A stretch of 64,000 nucleotides of DNA, taken from NCBI RefSeq assembly GCF_003610195.1, contig NZ_RAPO01000001.1:930001-994000 (forward strand). Reading direction: 5' to 3'. Positions 25,237-34,682 of the stretch are shown piece by piece. The position numbers were made by a program, and so were the translations under genes. Source of the DNA: Halopiger aswanensis (GTDB lineage: Archaea > Halobacteriota > Halobacteria > Halobacteriales > Natrialbaceae). Positions within the stretch are counted from its first letter, which is position 1, and each line of letters opens with the position of its first letter. The notes below the pieces were generated by a model. The model ran no database searches. It worked only from the letters and a program-made list of their open reading frames with translations, and was not told where the DNA came from.

Positions 25237-26934
25237 ATGAACGTAGCACAGACGTTAGTTCCGGCTCGCGCTCGCCGGAGCTATACGGCGAAACTCGGCG
25301 CGATCTTCGCGCTGGTGATCGGGGTCACGTTCGCCTTCGGCGGGGTGGCGTACCTCGAGGTAACGGCGGCGCTCGAGGCCGGCGATGCGGCCGCTGTCGG
25401 CGAGGCGGCGACGTCGGGGATTCTCGGGTTGCTCGTCCTGACGGTGATCAATCTCGGCCTCGTCGCGGCGACGGTCGGGGGGAACACGGCAGCGGCACTG
25501 TCCTCGCTGTCCACTCGGGCGACGCGCATGGGCGAGGGGGAACTCGACGTCGATCTCTCGACGCGCCGGGAGGACGAGATCGGCGACCTTTACGACTCGT
25601 TCGACGAGATGCGAACCTCGCTGCGGGAGTCGCTCGAGGAGACCGAGGCGGCGAAGGAGGAAGCCGAACGCGAGCGTGAACGTGCTGAGGAAGCCCGCGA
25701 ACAGGCGGAGGAGGCACAGGCGGAAGCCGAACGCGAGCGCGAACGACTCGCCGACGTCAACGCCGAACTCGAGGCCGAGGCCGAACGTTTCGGCGAGGTG
25801 ATGGCCCGCTGCGCCGACGGCGACCTGACCCAGCGCCTCGAAGCCGAAGCCGACGGCGAGACCGAGGCGATGGAATCGATCGCGACCTCGTTCAACGAGA
25901 TGATGGACGGGATCGAGTCGCTGGTCGGTCGCATTCAGGGCTTCGCGACGGACGTCTCGGACGCGAGCCGGGACGTGCGTGCGAACGCCGAATCCGTAAT
26001 GGACGCCAGCGAGGACGTCAGCGACACCATCGCGGAGATCTCGCAGGGGTCGGACACCCAGACCGAGAAGATCCGCGAGATCGCGGCGGAGATGGACGAC
26101 ATCTCCGCGACGACCGAGGAGATGGCCGCCAGCGCCGCCCAGGTCGCCGCGACCTCCCACGAGGCGGCCCAGGCCAGCGAGAACGGCCTCGAGACCGCCG
26201 AGGCGGCCATCGAGGCGATGAACGAGGTCGAATCACAGACCGACGCCTCGGTCGCGGAGATCGAGACGCTCCACGAGGAGATCCAGGAGATCGGCGAGAT
26301 CACGGAGATCATCGCCGACATCGCCGAGCAGACGAACCTGCTCGCGCTCAACGCCTCGATCGAGGCGGCCCACGCCAACGACGACGGCGACGGGTTCGCC
26401 GTCGTCGCGAGCGAGGTCAAGAGCCTCGCCGAGGAGACCAAGGAGGCGACGACCGAGATCGAGGATTCGATCGATCGAATCCAGGAACAGACCCAGATGA
26501 CCGTCGAGGACATCCGCGAGACGAGCGACCGCATCTCCAACGGCGTCGAGACCGTCGAGGAGACGGTCGACTCCCTCGAGGTGATCGTCGAGTCCGTCGA
26601 GGAGGCCAACACCGGCATCCAGCAGATCAACGAGTCGACGGACACGCAAGCCGAGTCGACCGAGCAGGTCGCGAGCATGATCGATGACGTGGCCGAGATC
26701 TCCGAGACGACCGCTGCGGAGGCCAACGACGTCGCGAACGCGGCCCAGTCGCAGTCGACCGCCGCCCGCGAGGTCTTCGGCCGGGTCGAGGACCTCTCCG
26801 ACGGCGCCGAGACGCTGCTCGAGCTCCTGCAGGACACGCAGCTCTCGCACACGAGCGCGAACGCCGGTGGCGGTTCCGGGGCCGGTCGCGGTGCCGGCGT
26901 CGGTGCGGCCCCGAATCCGGGTGAGGGCGTATGA
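25237..26934 (+). CDS. htrII: sensory rhodopsin II transducer HtrII
   Basis: A 565-residue methyl-accepting transducer. Two membrane helices (about 18-41 and 58-82) flank a short extracellular loop. TM2 contains [12 protein letters not shown]; Asn72 matches the Asn that hydrogen-bonds SRII Tyr199 in the Natronomonas pair. Two HAMP domains follow (R[19 protein letters not shown] and [20 protein letters not shown]) joined by a Glu/Arg coiled coil containing a 21-residue tandem duplication. The signalling hairpin is [20 protein letters not shown] and the methylation helices flank it. The stop overlaps the sopII ATG (ATGA at 26931-26934). It relays blue-light avoidance to CheA. The start at 25237 gives the expected N-terminus. 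Confidence 0.97.
   Translation: MNVAQTLVPARARRSYTAKLGAIFALVIGVTFAFGGVAYLEVTAALEAGDAAAVGEAATSGILGLLVLTVINLGLVAATVGGNTAAALSSLSTRATRMGEGELDVDLSTRREDEIGDLYDSFDEMRTSLRESLEETEAAKEEAERERERAEEAREQAEEAQAEAERERERLADVNAELEAEAERFGEVMARCADGDLTQRLEAEADGETEAMESIATSFNEMMDGIESLVGRIQGFATDVSDASRDVRANAESVMDASEDVSDTIAEISQGSDTQTEKIREIAAEMDDISATTEEMAASAAQVAATSHEAAQASENGLETAEAAIEAMNEVESQTDASVAEIETLHEEIQEIGEITEIIADIAEQTNLLALNASIEAAHANDDGDGFAVVASEVKSLAEETKEATTEIEDSIDRIQEQTQMTVEDIRETSDRISNGVETVEETVDSLEVIVESVEEANTGIQQINESTDTQAESTEQVASMIDDVAEISETTAAEANDVANAAQSQSTAAREVFGRVEDLSDGAETLLELLQDTQLSHTSANAGGGSGAGRGAGVGAAPNPGEGV
25659..25745 (+). repeat. 63-bp tandem duplication inside the HtrII linker
   Basis: Within htrII the sequence at 25659-25682 recurs at 25722-25745 with a single mismatch over 24 bases (GAGCG(T/C)GAACG region), an offset of exactly 63 bases or 21 residues, that is three heptads. 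The encoded segments are [11 protein letters not shown] and [11 protein letters not shown]. The in-frame offset keeps the coiled-coil phase between the two HAMP domains. Confidence 0.9.
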
Positions 26935-27662
26935 TCGAGCCGACGCTCGTCTTCTGGCTCGGGGCGATCGGAATGGCTGCAGGGACGATCGCGTTCGCCT
27001 GGGGCAGACAGTCCGCGGCCGCCGAGTCCCGGCAGTACTACACGGTACTCGGCGCGATCAGTCTGATCGCCACGCTCGCCTACGCTGCGATGGCGATGGG
27101 CTACGGCTGGCTCTCGGTCGACGGCCGAACGGTCTTCGCGCCGCGGTACATCGACTGGATCCTGACGACGCCGCTGTTGCTGCTCTATCTCGGCTGGCTC
27201 GCCGACGTCAACCGGAATCGACTCGCGCTCGTCGCCGGCGTCAACACGGTCGTCATGGTCGGCGGCTTCGGGGCGGCGCTGCTGACCGGCACGGTCCGGT
27301 TCGCGCTGTTCGGCCTTGCCGCGGTCGCGTACGTCGGTCTGCTGTACCTGATCCTGCAACCGATGACCACCCGCGCAAGTGAACAGGCCGACGCCATCCA
27401 GTCGCTGTTCACCGGCCTTCGGAACCTCACGGTCATCCTCTGGTCCGTCTATCCGGTGATCTGGCTGCTCGGTACTGCCGGCTTCGGCCTGCTGACCCTC
27501 CCGGTCGACGTCATGCTCACGACCTACCTCGATCTGCTCACCAAGGTCGGGTTCGGCCTGATCGCGCTCAACGCCGGCGCCGCGCTCGAGGCCGAGTACG
27601 GCGACGGAGCGTCGTTCGGCGACGCGCAGGCGAGCGACGAGGTGGCCGCGTCGGCGTCGTAA
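26931..27662 (+). CDS. sopII: sensory rhodopsin II (phoborhodopsin)
   Basis: A 243-residue seven-helix retinal protein that senses blue light for phototaxis via HtrII. The residues known from Natronomonas SRII are at the same positions: Arg72, Asp75 counterion ([12 protein letters not shown]), Tyr174, Asp193, Tyr199 (HtrII contact), Asp201 and Schiff-base Lys205 in [16 protein letters not shown]. The proton-donor position of bacteriorhodopsin is Tyr86, not a carboxylate, so the photocycle should be slow as for a sensor rather than a pump. It is co-transcribed with htrII through an ATGA overlap. Confidence 0.97.
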   Translation: MIEPTLVFWLGAIGMAAGTIAFAWGRQSAAAESRQYYTVLGAISLIATLAYAAMAMGYGWLSVDGRTVFAPRYIDWILTTPLLLLYLGWLADVNRNRLALVAGVNTVVMVGGFGAALLTGTVRFALFGLAAVAYVGLLYLILQPMTTRASEQADAIQSLFTGLRNLTVILWSVYPVIWLLGTAGFGLLTLPVDVMLTTYLDLLTKVGFGLIALNAGAALEAEYGDGASFGDAQASDEVAASAS

Positions 27663-27740
27663 CGGCGACGCGATCGCGCGACTGCCGACCCGATCACGTT
27701 CGGACCAATCGTCAACCCGTTTCTCGTCGATCATCCGCCG

Positions 27741-28136
27741 ATGTCAGCGCCAGCGCCAGCGCCAGCGCTCGAGTGCGAGCCGATCGGCGTCGTTCGAACG
27801 CCGTTCGAGACGCCCGCCGACGCGCCCAGACAAGGCCTCGAGACCGATCTCGAGGGCGAGATCGTCCTCGCCCCGGAGTACGAGCGCGCACTCGAGGGGC
27901 TCGCCGCGAAGAAGACGGTCGAGGTCGTCTGGCACGCCGATCGGGTGGAGCGATCAGCCCTGCGCGTTCGCGACGGCGAGCGAGGCGTTTTCTCGACGCG
28001 AGCGCCGCAGCGGCCGAACCCGATCTGTGTCACTACCTGTGACGTGCTCGCGGTCGAACCGCCGCGGGTGACCGTCGCCGGGGTCGATATGGTCGACGAC
28101 ACGCCGGTGCTGGATCTGAAGCCATCCCTCGAGTGA
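27741..28136 (+). CDS. trmO: tRNA (N6-threonylcarbamoyladenosine-37) N6-methyltransferase TrmO
   Basis: A 131-residue TsaA/TrmO-fold enzyme that methylates t6A37 using S-adenosylmethionine. Motifs: CEPIGVVRTPFETPADAPRQ (substrate/SAM strand) and STRAPQRPNPI, then VDMVDDTPVLDLKP (the usual VDGTPVLDIKP). The N-terminus MSAPAPAPALE is encoded by a GCGCCA hexanucleotide repeat at 27748-27768. It stands 79 bp after sopII and could be read from the same transcript, but has its own context. Confidence 0.88.
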   Translation: MSAPAPAPALECEPIGVVRTPFETPADAPRQGLETDLEGEIVLAPEYERALEGLAAKKTVEVVWHADRVERSALRVRDGERGVFSTRAPQRPNPICVTTCDVLAVEPPRVTVAGVDMVDDTPVLDLKPSLE

Positions 28137-28221
28137 GCCCAGCGGCGGGGCCAAAACCCGGATCCGGCGGCCGATTCGGGCCAGCGCAATCCTTTTGCCC
28201 GGGCCGGGCGCACGCTCTCGC

Positions 28222-28956
28222 ATGCGCGTCACCTTTCTCGGGACCGGAAGCGCCATGCCGACCGGCGAGCGCTTCCAGACCGGTATTCTCGTGCAGGACG
28301 ACGGCCGAACGCTGCTGGTCGACTGCGGCTCCGGTGTCCTCCACCGGCTTCAGCAGTCCGGCGTCGGCTACGAGAGCGTCTCGACGGTCCTGCTGACCCA
28401 CCATCACCTCGATCACGTCAGCGACCTCCTGCCGCTGGTCAAGGCCCGCTGGCTCGCCGGCGAGGAGCACCTCGAGATCGTCGGCCCGCAGGGGACGAAG
28501 GCGCTGGTCGACGACCTACTGTCGGTTTACGACTACCTCGAGGGGCGGATCGATCTGCGGATTCGGGAGGTCCACGAGGGCGAGTTTTCGGTCGCCGGCT
28601 TCGACGTTGCGGCCTACGAAACGCGTCACTCGGTGCCCTGTCTGGCCTACCGGTTCGACGATCGATTCACCTTCAGCGGCGACAGCGAGGCCTTCGGCGG
28701 ACTGACAAACTTCGCAGAGGGGTCGGCGATCCTGGCTCACGACTGCTCCTTTCCGGACGACGTCGACGTCTCGAACCATCCGACGCCGGAGACGCTCGGG
28801 AAGGCGCTTTCGGGCCGCGACATCGGTCGGGTCTACCTCACACACTGCTATCCGCACACCGACGGGCGCCACGAGGAGATGCTCGAGTCGATCGGCGCCC
28901 ACTACGACGGCGACGTGCGGTTCGCTGAAGACCTCACGACGGTTTCCATCGAGTAA
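28222..28956 (+). CDS. metallo-beta-lactamase-fold hydrolase (RNase Z/elaC-like)
   Basis: A 244-residue MBL protein. The zinc site is seen in THHHLDH (about 63-69), later His in the AYETRHSVPCLAYRF segment, Asp in FTFSGDSEAFGGL and the C-terminal TLTHCYPHTDGRH. The order and the FLGTGSAMPTGERFQTGIL start resemble RNase Z-type and beta-CASP-less phosphodiesterases; substrate unknown. Start ATG at 28222 gives the canonical MRVTFLGTGS opening. Confidence 0.88.
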   Translation: MRVTFLGTGSAMPTGERFQTGILVQDDGRTLLVDCGSGVLHRLQQSGVGYESVSTVLLTHHHLDHVSDLLPLVKARWLAGEEHLEIVGPQGTKALVDDLLSVYDYLEGRIDLRIREVHEGEFSVAGFDVAAYETRHSVPCLAYRFDDRFTFSGDSEAFGGLTNFAEGSAILAHDCSFPDDVDVSNHPTPETLGKALSGRDIGRVYLTHCYPHTDGRHEEMLESIGAHYDGDVRFAEDLTTVSIE

Positions 28957-29026
28957 CGGATCGAGCGGGCGAGTGGACGAGCGGGCGAACGGATCGGTCG
29001 ATCCGCAACTCGACGGCCTCGAGCCC

Positions 29027-29980
29027 CTACCCGTGCGGATCGCTCGATTCCGCGACGCCGTCGCGGTCGTCCGCATCGCGTCGCGTCTCGTCCGAATCGT
29101 CGGTCGGACGGCGTCGCCGATACTGCCGCCGAACCCGACCGCGGAGGTTTCGGGCCAGGATCCGGCCGGCAAACCGGAGCGTTCGACGCTGATCGCGCGA
29201 GTAAAAGTCGCCCAGTTGTTCGTCGGGGACGGTCGTCGGTTCGAACGCCGGATCGCGCAGGTTCTCGATCCCGTCGGCGAGGAGATCGATCTGGAGGGTC
29301 GCCGTGCGGTCGAACACGTCCCACAGCGTGTAACAGTCCTCGATCGTCGTTTCGTCGAACGCGACGATCTCGCCGCCGTCGATCGACTCGTCCAGTCGCT
29401 GTAACGTGACCCCGGCGGTCGATCGGCCCTCGCGGAAGATCGCCGGCGGCCCAAGTCCGCGGTAGCGGCGGATGTCCGCTGGATGGAAGCTCACGACGCC
29501 GTGGGACGGAGCCTCGAGAATCGCGCCGCGGATCAGCCCGAACCCGAACCGGATCACGACGTCGCACTCCCGGGCGATCCGGGTGACGACCGAATCGGGG
29601 AATTCGGCCCAGGCGCCGTCCACTCGCGGGGTGCACCGAACGTGTGCGGCGTCGGCGAGCGAGTCGACGTCCTCGATCGCGCGGCGGTGCCAGAGCGTCG
29701 CGTCGTCGCCGGCGATGCGGCCGAGATTGCGCTCCGCGAGGACGAGCGTCCACGCCCGTTCGCGCCGCACCAGCCCGAGAAACTGCGCGAGATCCCCGAG
29801 GCCGATCCGATTGCGACTGTTCCACGAATCGATCTCGGGGTCCGCGTTGCGAGCGTTGCTCACGACCAGCGAGATCTCGACGTCGGTCTCGGCCAGCAGG
29901 TTCCTAACGGCGCGGACCTGCCACCGGTGGAGGTACGGCTCGGTCAAGAGACCGACCGTTTCCGGTTTGGGCGATGACAT
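29027..29980 (-). CDS. formyltransferase-fold protein with altered catalytic Asn
   Basis: A 317-residue protein of the formyl_trans_N family, related to methionyl-tRNA and sugar-nucleotide formyltransferases. The catalytic region is VVSFHPADIRRYRGLGPPAI followed by TAGVTLQRLDESIDGGEIV: His166 and Asp201 are kept, but the usual Asn two residues before the His is Ser164. The Rossmann start PETVGLLTEPYLHRWQVRAV and VRRERAWTLVLAERN are in place; the C-terminus is a charged tail. It is not in a sugar-biosynthesis cluster, so the substrate is unknown. Start ATG at 29980 chosen over GTG at 30001. Confidence 0.78.
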   Translation of the reverse strand: MSSPKPETVGLLTEPYLHRWQVRAVRNLLAETDVEISLVVSNARNADPEIDSWNSRNRIGLGDLAQFLGLVRRERAWTLVLAERNLGRIAGDDATLWHRRAIEDVDSLADAAHVRCTPRVDGAWAEFPDSVVTRIARECDVVIRFGFGLIRGAILEAPSHGVVSFHPADIRRYRGLGPPAIFREGRSTAGVTLQRLDESIDGGEIVAFDETTIEDCYTLWDVFDRTATLQIDLLADGIENLRDPAFEPTTVPDEQLGDFYSRDQRRTLRFAGRILARNLRGRVRRQYRRRRPTDDSDETRRDADDRDGVAESSDPHG

Positions 29981-30280
29981 ATCGTTCGTTGGTTCGATCA
30001 CCGCCTTTAGTCACACTCATCGTTTCAGCGGATACCCGCCGAAAATCGCCGCCCGGCGCCGATCCGAGCCGTCGAACAGTACGAACGTCGTACACGGCTC
30101 TAATCCGTAGCTACGATCCGAAGTCCGATCGAACGCACCGTTCAGACGAACGGGCGATCCGTTCGTCTCCCCGATCGGGGCGGCGATCAGTCGGCGCGTC
30201 TCAGTCGTCGTGACTGTCCCGAAAGTGTAAATAAGCAAACACGTATAAGCGGCCGCATTTTGTAGGATCATAACAACAGC
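29981..30280. promoter_or_regulatory. divergent promoter region with TATA-like boxes
   Basis: This 300-bp gap separates the formyltransferase gene and the MMPL exporter. Toward the exporter, the AT-richer part 30225-30260 holds GTAAATAAG and CGTATAAGC; the latter (about 30242-30250) is about 35 bases before the ATG at 30281 and would give an RNA starting near 30272. No RNA gene is apparent. Confidence 0.5.
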
Positions 30281-30340
30281 ATGCTCCGCCAACGTGTCGA
30301 CAGTGAAGATCGAAGCAGTCCGACGGAGGCGATCGCATGA
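30281..30340 (+). CDS. possible 19-codon leader ORF before the MMPL exporter
   Basis: An ATG at 30281 opens a short frame (MLRQRVDSEDRSSPTEAIA) that ends with a TGA inside the ATG of the MMPL gene (ATGA at 30337-30340). It is 8-10 bases past the predicted transcription start and so could be translated from a leaderless mRNA, with the exporter translated by termination-reinitiation. There is no homology evidence; the ORF could be chance. Confidence 0.4.
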   Translation: MLRQRVDSEDRSSPTEAIA

Positions 30341-33300
30341 GCGTGCCGGAACGGATCGCCGACGTCATCACGTCTCATTCTCGCCTCGTTCTCGTCGTCC
30401 TGCTCGTGACGACCGCGCTCGTCGGCGCCGGCATGCCGATGGTCGACGACGACTCCTCGCTCGATCAGTTCGAGAGCGAATCCGACGAGGCACAGGCCTT
30501 AGAGCGCATCGACGGCAACTTCACGAGCGACCAACAGGAGAATACGACGAGCGTCCAGATGATCACGAGAGGCGATCGAACCGACGAGAACGTCCTCACG
30601 AAGGAGTCGCTACTCGCCTCCCTCGAGTTCCAGCAGGAACTTCGGAACAACGAGTCCATCAACGAGACGCTCGTCAACGACAATCCGATCACCGGCGTAG
30701 AGAATCTGGTCGCCGTTACGGCGATCACGGACGAGCGGGTCGCCGAACTCGAGAACCGCAGCGCCGACCTCGAGGCCCGTAGCGCGGAGCTAAACGAGAC
30801 GACCGCGCGGCTCGAGGAGGGACTCAACGAGACGGTCGCGTTACAGCGCGAACGCGACCAGATCGAGGCCACGTATAACGAGAGCGATCCCGAGTACCAG
30901 CAACGACCGAGCGACGAAGACTTCGCAGCCGTCGTCGAGAACGCGACGCGAGGGCTCGACGACGAGCAGGCCGCCGAGTACGAGGAGTACGTCGGCCAAC
31001 TCCGCGAGATCGAGTCGCAACTGTTCGAGATCGAGCGGGAAGCCGCCGATCCGGCGTCGGTCCCCGAATACCAGGAGCTCCAGCAACAGCGCGAGGACGT
31101 CTACGCCGGCGCGACGATGGGCGTCCTCGAGACCGAGTACGAACAACTCGAGGCGGATTCCGAACAACTCGAGGCCGACTGGGCGGCGCTCGAGGAGGAC
31201 GACGGACAGCCGTCGCTGGACGACCAGATCGAGGCGCTCGAGGACCTCGACGGCGAGGCGTTCAACGACACCGTCGAGCGGACGCTCTCGGACGGCGACG
31301 ACGGAGAGAACTTCGCGATCGGCCTGATGCCCAGCGAGTACGAGCCGGGCAGCACCGAGGCCGACGCCCGGATGACGTCGATCACCCAGTCGACCGCCGG
31401 CGCGGATGCGGCGGGTGCGGAGGAGATGGGCGCGATCGACGACCGGACCGTCGAGAGTCAACTCGAGATCCGCGACCTCGCGAACGCCCACGACGGTGAC
31501 TACGTCGTCTTCGGCGGCGGAATCGTCACCGACGAGATCGACCGTTCGATGGGCGACAGCCTCGCGATCGTCGGCCCGCTCGCGATGCTGTTCGTCGTCG
31601 TCGCCCTGCTTGTCGCCTATCGCGACCTGCTCGATATCATCCTCGGGGTGGTCGGTATCGTGGTCGTCCTCGTCTGGACGTTCGGCTTCATGGGCTGGGC
31701 CGGGATCGCGTTCAATCAGATGTTCGTCGCGGTACCCGTCCTGCTGATCGGGCTCTCGATCGACTACGCGATTCACGTCTTCATGCGGCACCGAGAACAG
31801 CGAGAGTCCGCCGGAACCGCCGACGCCAACGCCGACGGCGTCCGCGGCTCCATGACCATCGCCCTCGCCGGCGTCGGCGTCGCCCTCGTCTGGGTGACCG
31901 CGACGACCGTCATCGGCTTCCTCTCGAATCTGGTCAGTCCCATCGGTCCCATCCGCGAGTTCGGGATCGTCAGCTCCGTCGGTATCGTCGCCGCGCTGAT
32001 CGTCTTCGGCGCCCTGATCCCCGCCGCCAAGGTCGAAATCGACGAGTTCCTCGAGGGCCGCGGGTACGATCGCCGCAAGCGGGCGTTCGGGACCGGCGGC
32101 GGCCGCTTCAGCGAACTCCTGACGGTCGGTTCGACTGCCGCCCGGAAGCTGCCCGCAATTCTGCTCGTGCTCGTCCTGGTGCTCTCGGCCGGCGGCGTCT
32201 ACGGCGCGACGCAGGTCGACACCAGCTTCGAGCAGGAGGACTTCCTCGCGGAGGATCCGCCGGCCTGGACCGAGCGGCTGCCGGGCGGGCTGAGCCCCGG
32301 CGAGTACCAGGCCAAGGCGGACATGGAGTTCGTCAACCAGCACTTCCAGCGGGCGGACAGCCAGGCCCAGATCCTCGTCGAGGGCGAGATCGACGATCCG
32401 GCAGCGCTCGAGCGGATCGACGCGGCGCGCGACGACGCCGCGGACAGCAAGGTCGCCTACCAGCTGGCGACCGGCGAGGCGGACGTGCAGGATCCGCTGT
32501 CGACGATGGAGCGAGTCGCGGCGCAAAACGAGTCGTTCAACGAGTCGTTCGAGGCCGCCGACACCGACGACGACGGGGTGCCCGACGGGAATGTCACGGA
32601 TCTCTACGACCAGTTGTTCGAGGTTGACGAGGACGCCGCCGGGCAGGTGCTCTCCCGTACCGACGGTGGCGGCGAGGGCGGCGAGGGCGGATACGAGTAC
32701 GACGCCGCCCGACTAGTCATCGGCGTGCAGGGCGACGCGAGCGCCGGCGACACGACCGACGAGATGCGCGACATCGCCGGCGCGATCGAGGACGGCGCGG
32801 ACGTTACCGCCGTCGCGACCGGCGATCCGATCGTCAGCTACATCGTCGAACAGGACCTGCTCGATACCGTCCTCGAGAGCCTGCTGATCACGCTGGTGGC
32901 CGTCTTCGCCTTCCTCACGGTCGCCTACTGGCTGACCGGCAACAGCGCGTCGCTGGGGATCGTAACCCTCCTGCCGGTCGCGTTCTCGGTCAGTTGGATC
33001 CTCGGGACGATGTACCTCATCGGGATGCCCTTCAACGTGCTGACGGGGATGATCACGAGCCTCACCATCGGGCTCGGCGTGGCCTACAGCATCCACGTCA
33101 GCGCGCGGTACTCGCTCGAGTTGGAACGGCAGGGTAACGTCTGGTCGGCGCTGCGAACGACCGTCACTGGCACCGGCGGCGCCCTGCTCGGCAGCGCGGC
33201 GACGACCGTCGGCGGGTTCGGGACGCTCGCGTTCGCGATCCTGCCCGCTCTCCAGCAGTTCGGCATCATCACGGCGCTGACGATCACGTACGCGTTCCTC

Positions 33301-33474
33301 GCGAGCGTCGTCGTCCTCCCGTCGCTGTTGGTGCTGTGGACGCGGTACCTCGGTCCCGACGTGTCCTTCGATCCGTCGGGTGCCGGCGGTCCGGCGCCGG
33401 CGGCCAGCGACGGGGGCACGCCGACCGACGAGCCTCGAACCGGCGGTAATGACAGCGGGGGTGACGACGAATGA
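30337..33474 (+). CDS. RND/MMPL-family membrane exporter
   Basis: A 1045-residue transporter with the MMPL layout: TM1 (LVLVVLLVTTALVGAGMP), a large first extracellular region with a long coiled coil rich in Glu and N-glycosylation-like NxS/T sites, then six helices around 400-560 including PVLLIGLSIDYAIHVFMRH with the family Asp of the proton relay, and a second repeat with helices near 850-1010 (GLGVAYSIHVSARYSLELER). Archaeal MMPL proteins move lipids or lipid-linked molecules. It is translationally coupled to a TrmB regulator downstream (ATGA at 33471-33474) and may be preceded by a leader ORF. Confidence 0.92.
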   Translation: MSVPERIADVITSHSRLVLVVLLVTTALVGAGMPMVDDDSSLDQFESESDEAQALERIDGNFTSDQQENTTSVQMITRGDRTDENVLTKESLLASLEFQQELRNNESINETLVNDNPITGVENLVAVTAITDERVAELENRSADLEARSAELNETTARLEEGLNETVALQRERDQIEATYNESDPEYQQRPSDEDFAAVVENATRGLDDEQAAEYEEYVGQLREIESQLFEIEREAADPASVPEYQELQQQREDVYAGATMGVLETEYEQLEADSEQLEADWAALEEDDGQPSLDDQIEALEDLDGEAFNDTVERTLSDGDDGENFAIGLMPSEYEPGSTEADARMTSITQSTAGADAAGAEEMGAIDDRTVESQLEIRDLANAHDGDYVVFGGGIVTDEIDRSMGDSLAIVGPLAMLFVVVALLVAYRDLLDIILGVVGIVVVLVWTFGFMGWAGIAFNQMFVAVPVLLIGLSIDYAIHVFMRHREQRESAGTADANADGVRGSMTIALAGVGVALVWVTATTVIGFLSNLVSPIGPIREFGIVSSVGIVAALIVFGALIPAAKVEIDEFLEGRGYDRRKRAFGTGGGRFSELLTVGSTAARKLPAILLVLVLVLSAGGVYGATQVDTSFEQEDFLAEDPPAWTERLPGGLSPGEYQAKADMEFVNQHFQRADSQAQILVEGEIDDPAALERIDAARDDAADSKVAYQLATGEADVQDPLSTMERVAAQNESFNESFEAADTDDDGVPDGNVTDLYDQLFEVDEDAAGQVLSRTDGGGEGGEGGYEYDAARLVIGVQGDASAGDTTDEMRDIAGAIEDGADVTAVATGDPIVSYIVEQDLLDTVLESLLITLVAVFAFLTVAYWLTGNSASLGIVTLLPVAFSVSWILGTMYLIGMPFNVLTGMITSLTIGLGVAYSIHVSARYSLELERQGNVWSALRTTVTGTGGALLGSAATTVGGFGTLAFAILPALQQFGIITALTITYAFLASVVVLPSLLVLWTRYLGPDVSFDPSGAGGPAPAASDGGTPTDEPRTGGNDSGGDDE

Positions 33475-34238
33475 CCGACGCGATCGACGAGAGCGCGGCG
33501 GTCGACGCCTTCGAACACCTGGGGCTGACCAGCTACGAGGCCAAGGTGTTCATCGCGCTCCACCGACTCGGCGCGGGGACCGCCCGCGACGTCGCCGAGA
33601 TCACCGACGTCCCGCGGTCGCAGGTCTACAGCGTGGCCGACAGCTTAGAGGAGCGGGGCCTGCTCGAGGTCCAGCAGTCGAATCCGATCCGCTACCGGCC
33701 GGTCAGCGTCGACGAGGCCCGCGAGACGCTGCGCGAGCAGTTCGAGCGCGAACAGGACCGAGCGTTCGCGTACGTCGAATCGGTACGGGACGAAGCCGCC
33801 GGCGAGGAGACCCAGGAGGACATCTGGACGATTCGGGGCCGCGACCGGATCGACGACCGCGCCGTCGACCTCCTCTCGCAAGCCGAAAAGCGGATCGTCT
33901 TCGGCACGCGGCTCCCGGAACTCGTCACCGACGCGATCCGGCGAACGCTCGAGGACCGGGCGACCGCCGGCGCGACGGTGGTGACGGTGAGCCAGATCGA
34001 CGAGGTCCAGGCGGCGTTCGACTCGCTCGAGGACGTCGCGGTCGAGTCGCCGTTCATGCACCGGACGGACGACCAGCGGTCGGGGCGGATCGTGCTCGTC
34101 GACGACGACAGCATCCTGCTGAGCGTGATCGACGACGACGGGAGCGAGACGGCGATCTGGAGTTCGGGATCGCTGTTCGCGTCCGTCTTGATTCAGCTCA
34201 TCGAGGCGAACGTCGAGGCCGACGTGCGGCGGACCTAA
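33471..34238 (+). CDS. TrmB-family transcription regulator
   Basis: A 255-residue regulator. The N-terminal winged helix is clear: FEHLGLTSYEAKVFIALHRL, DVAEITDVPRSQVYSVADS and LEERGLLEVQQSNPIRYRP. A helical linker with FEREQDRAFAYVESV follows, then a C-terminal ligand-binding domain (LLSQAEKRIVFGTRLPELV, GRIVLVDDDSILLSV). TrmB proteins control sugar or metabolite genes; here the ATGA overlap with the exporter suggests control of, or sensing for, the exporter. No ligand assignment. Confidence 0.9.
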   Translation: MTDAIDESAAVDAFEHLGLTSYEAKVFIALHRLGAGTARDVAEITDVPRSQVYSVADSLEERGLLEVQQSNPIRYRPVSVDEARETLREQFEREQDRAFAYVESVRDEAAGEETQEDIWTIRGRDRIDDRAVDLLSQAEKRIVFGTRLPELVTDAIRRTLEDRATAGATVVTVSQIDEVQAAFDSLEDVAVESPFMHRTDDQRSGRIVLVDDDSILLSVIDDDGSETAIWSSGSLFASVLIQLIEANVEADVRRT

Positions 34239-34297
34239 CGCACCTCGCCGGCTACCCGTGCTTCGTCACGCCCCGACCACACCGATCACGATCGCGA

Positions 34298-34609
34298 TCA
34301 GCGAACCGCGAGTATCGTTCGGACGTTGTGGACGACGACGCCGATCCCGACGCCGAGAATCGCCGCCGGAACGAGCGCGCGAAACCGGTCGTCCGGGAGC
34401 AGCAGGGAACCGCCGTAAAACACGAGCAGGATACCCACCTTGAACAGTCCAAACCGCAGCGCCGACGGCTGCTCGCCGAAGATCGCTCGAGTGAGGGGCT
34501 GTCCCTCCTCGAGGCCGTCCGTTCGAGTGCCGACGATCGTCGTGACCAGATCGCCGACGCCGTAGAAGAGGACGGCGAGCAGCCACAGTACGAGAGCCAG
34601 AGTACTCAC
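34298..34609 (-). CDS. small haloarchaeal membrane protein (DUF5658-like)
   Basis: A 103-residue protein with about three to four transmembrane helices (LALVLWLLAVLFYGVGDLVTT, FGLFKVGILLVFYGGSLLL, LVPAAILGVGIGVVVHN). The YGVGDLVTT and loop GTRTDGLEEGQPLTR resemble DUF5658-type proteins, but that is only by eye. It faces the TrmB gene tail to tail. Function unknown. Confidence 0.72.
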   Translation of the reverse strand: MSTLALVLWLLAVLFYGVGDLVTTIVGTRTDGLEEGQPLTRAIFGEQPSALRFGLFKVGILLVFYGGSLLLPDDRFRALVPAAILGVGIGVVVHNVRTILAVR

Positions 34610-34682
34610 GGTCGCGCGTTTTGAACGGGAGCGAACAGCACCCTATGCGTTTCGGCCCGTCGCGACTCGCGGCGGAACCCGG

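Noticed and set aside
30017-30292. A 91-codon frame on the minus strand (MAEHAVVMILQNAAAYTCLL) across the exporter promoter.
   Set aside because: It overlaps the TATA-like boxes, has unusual codon use, and no family; it looks like chance in a promoter.
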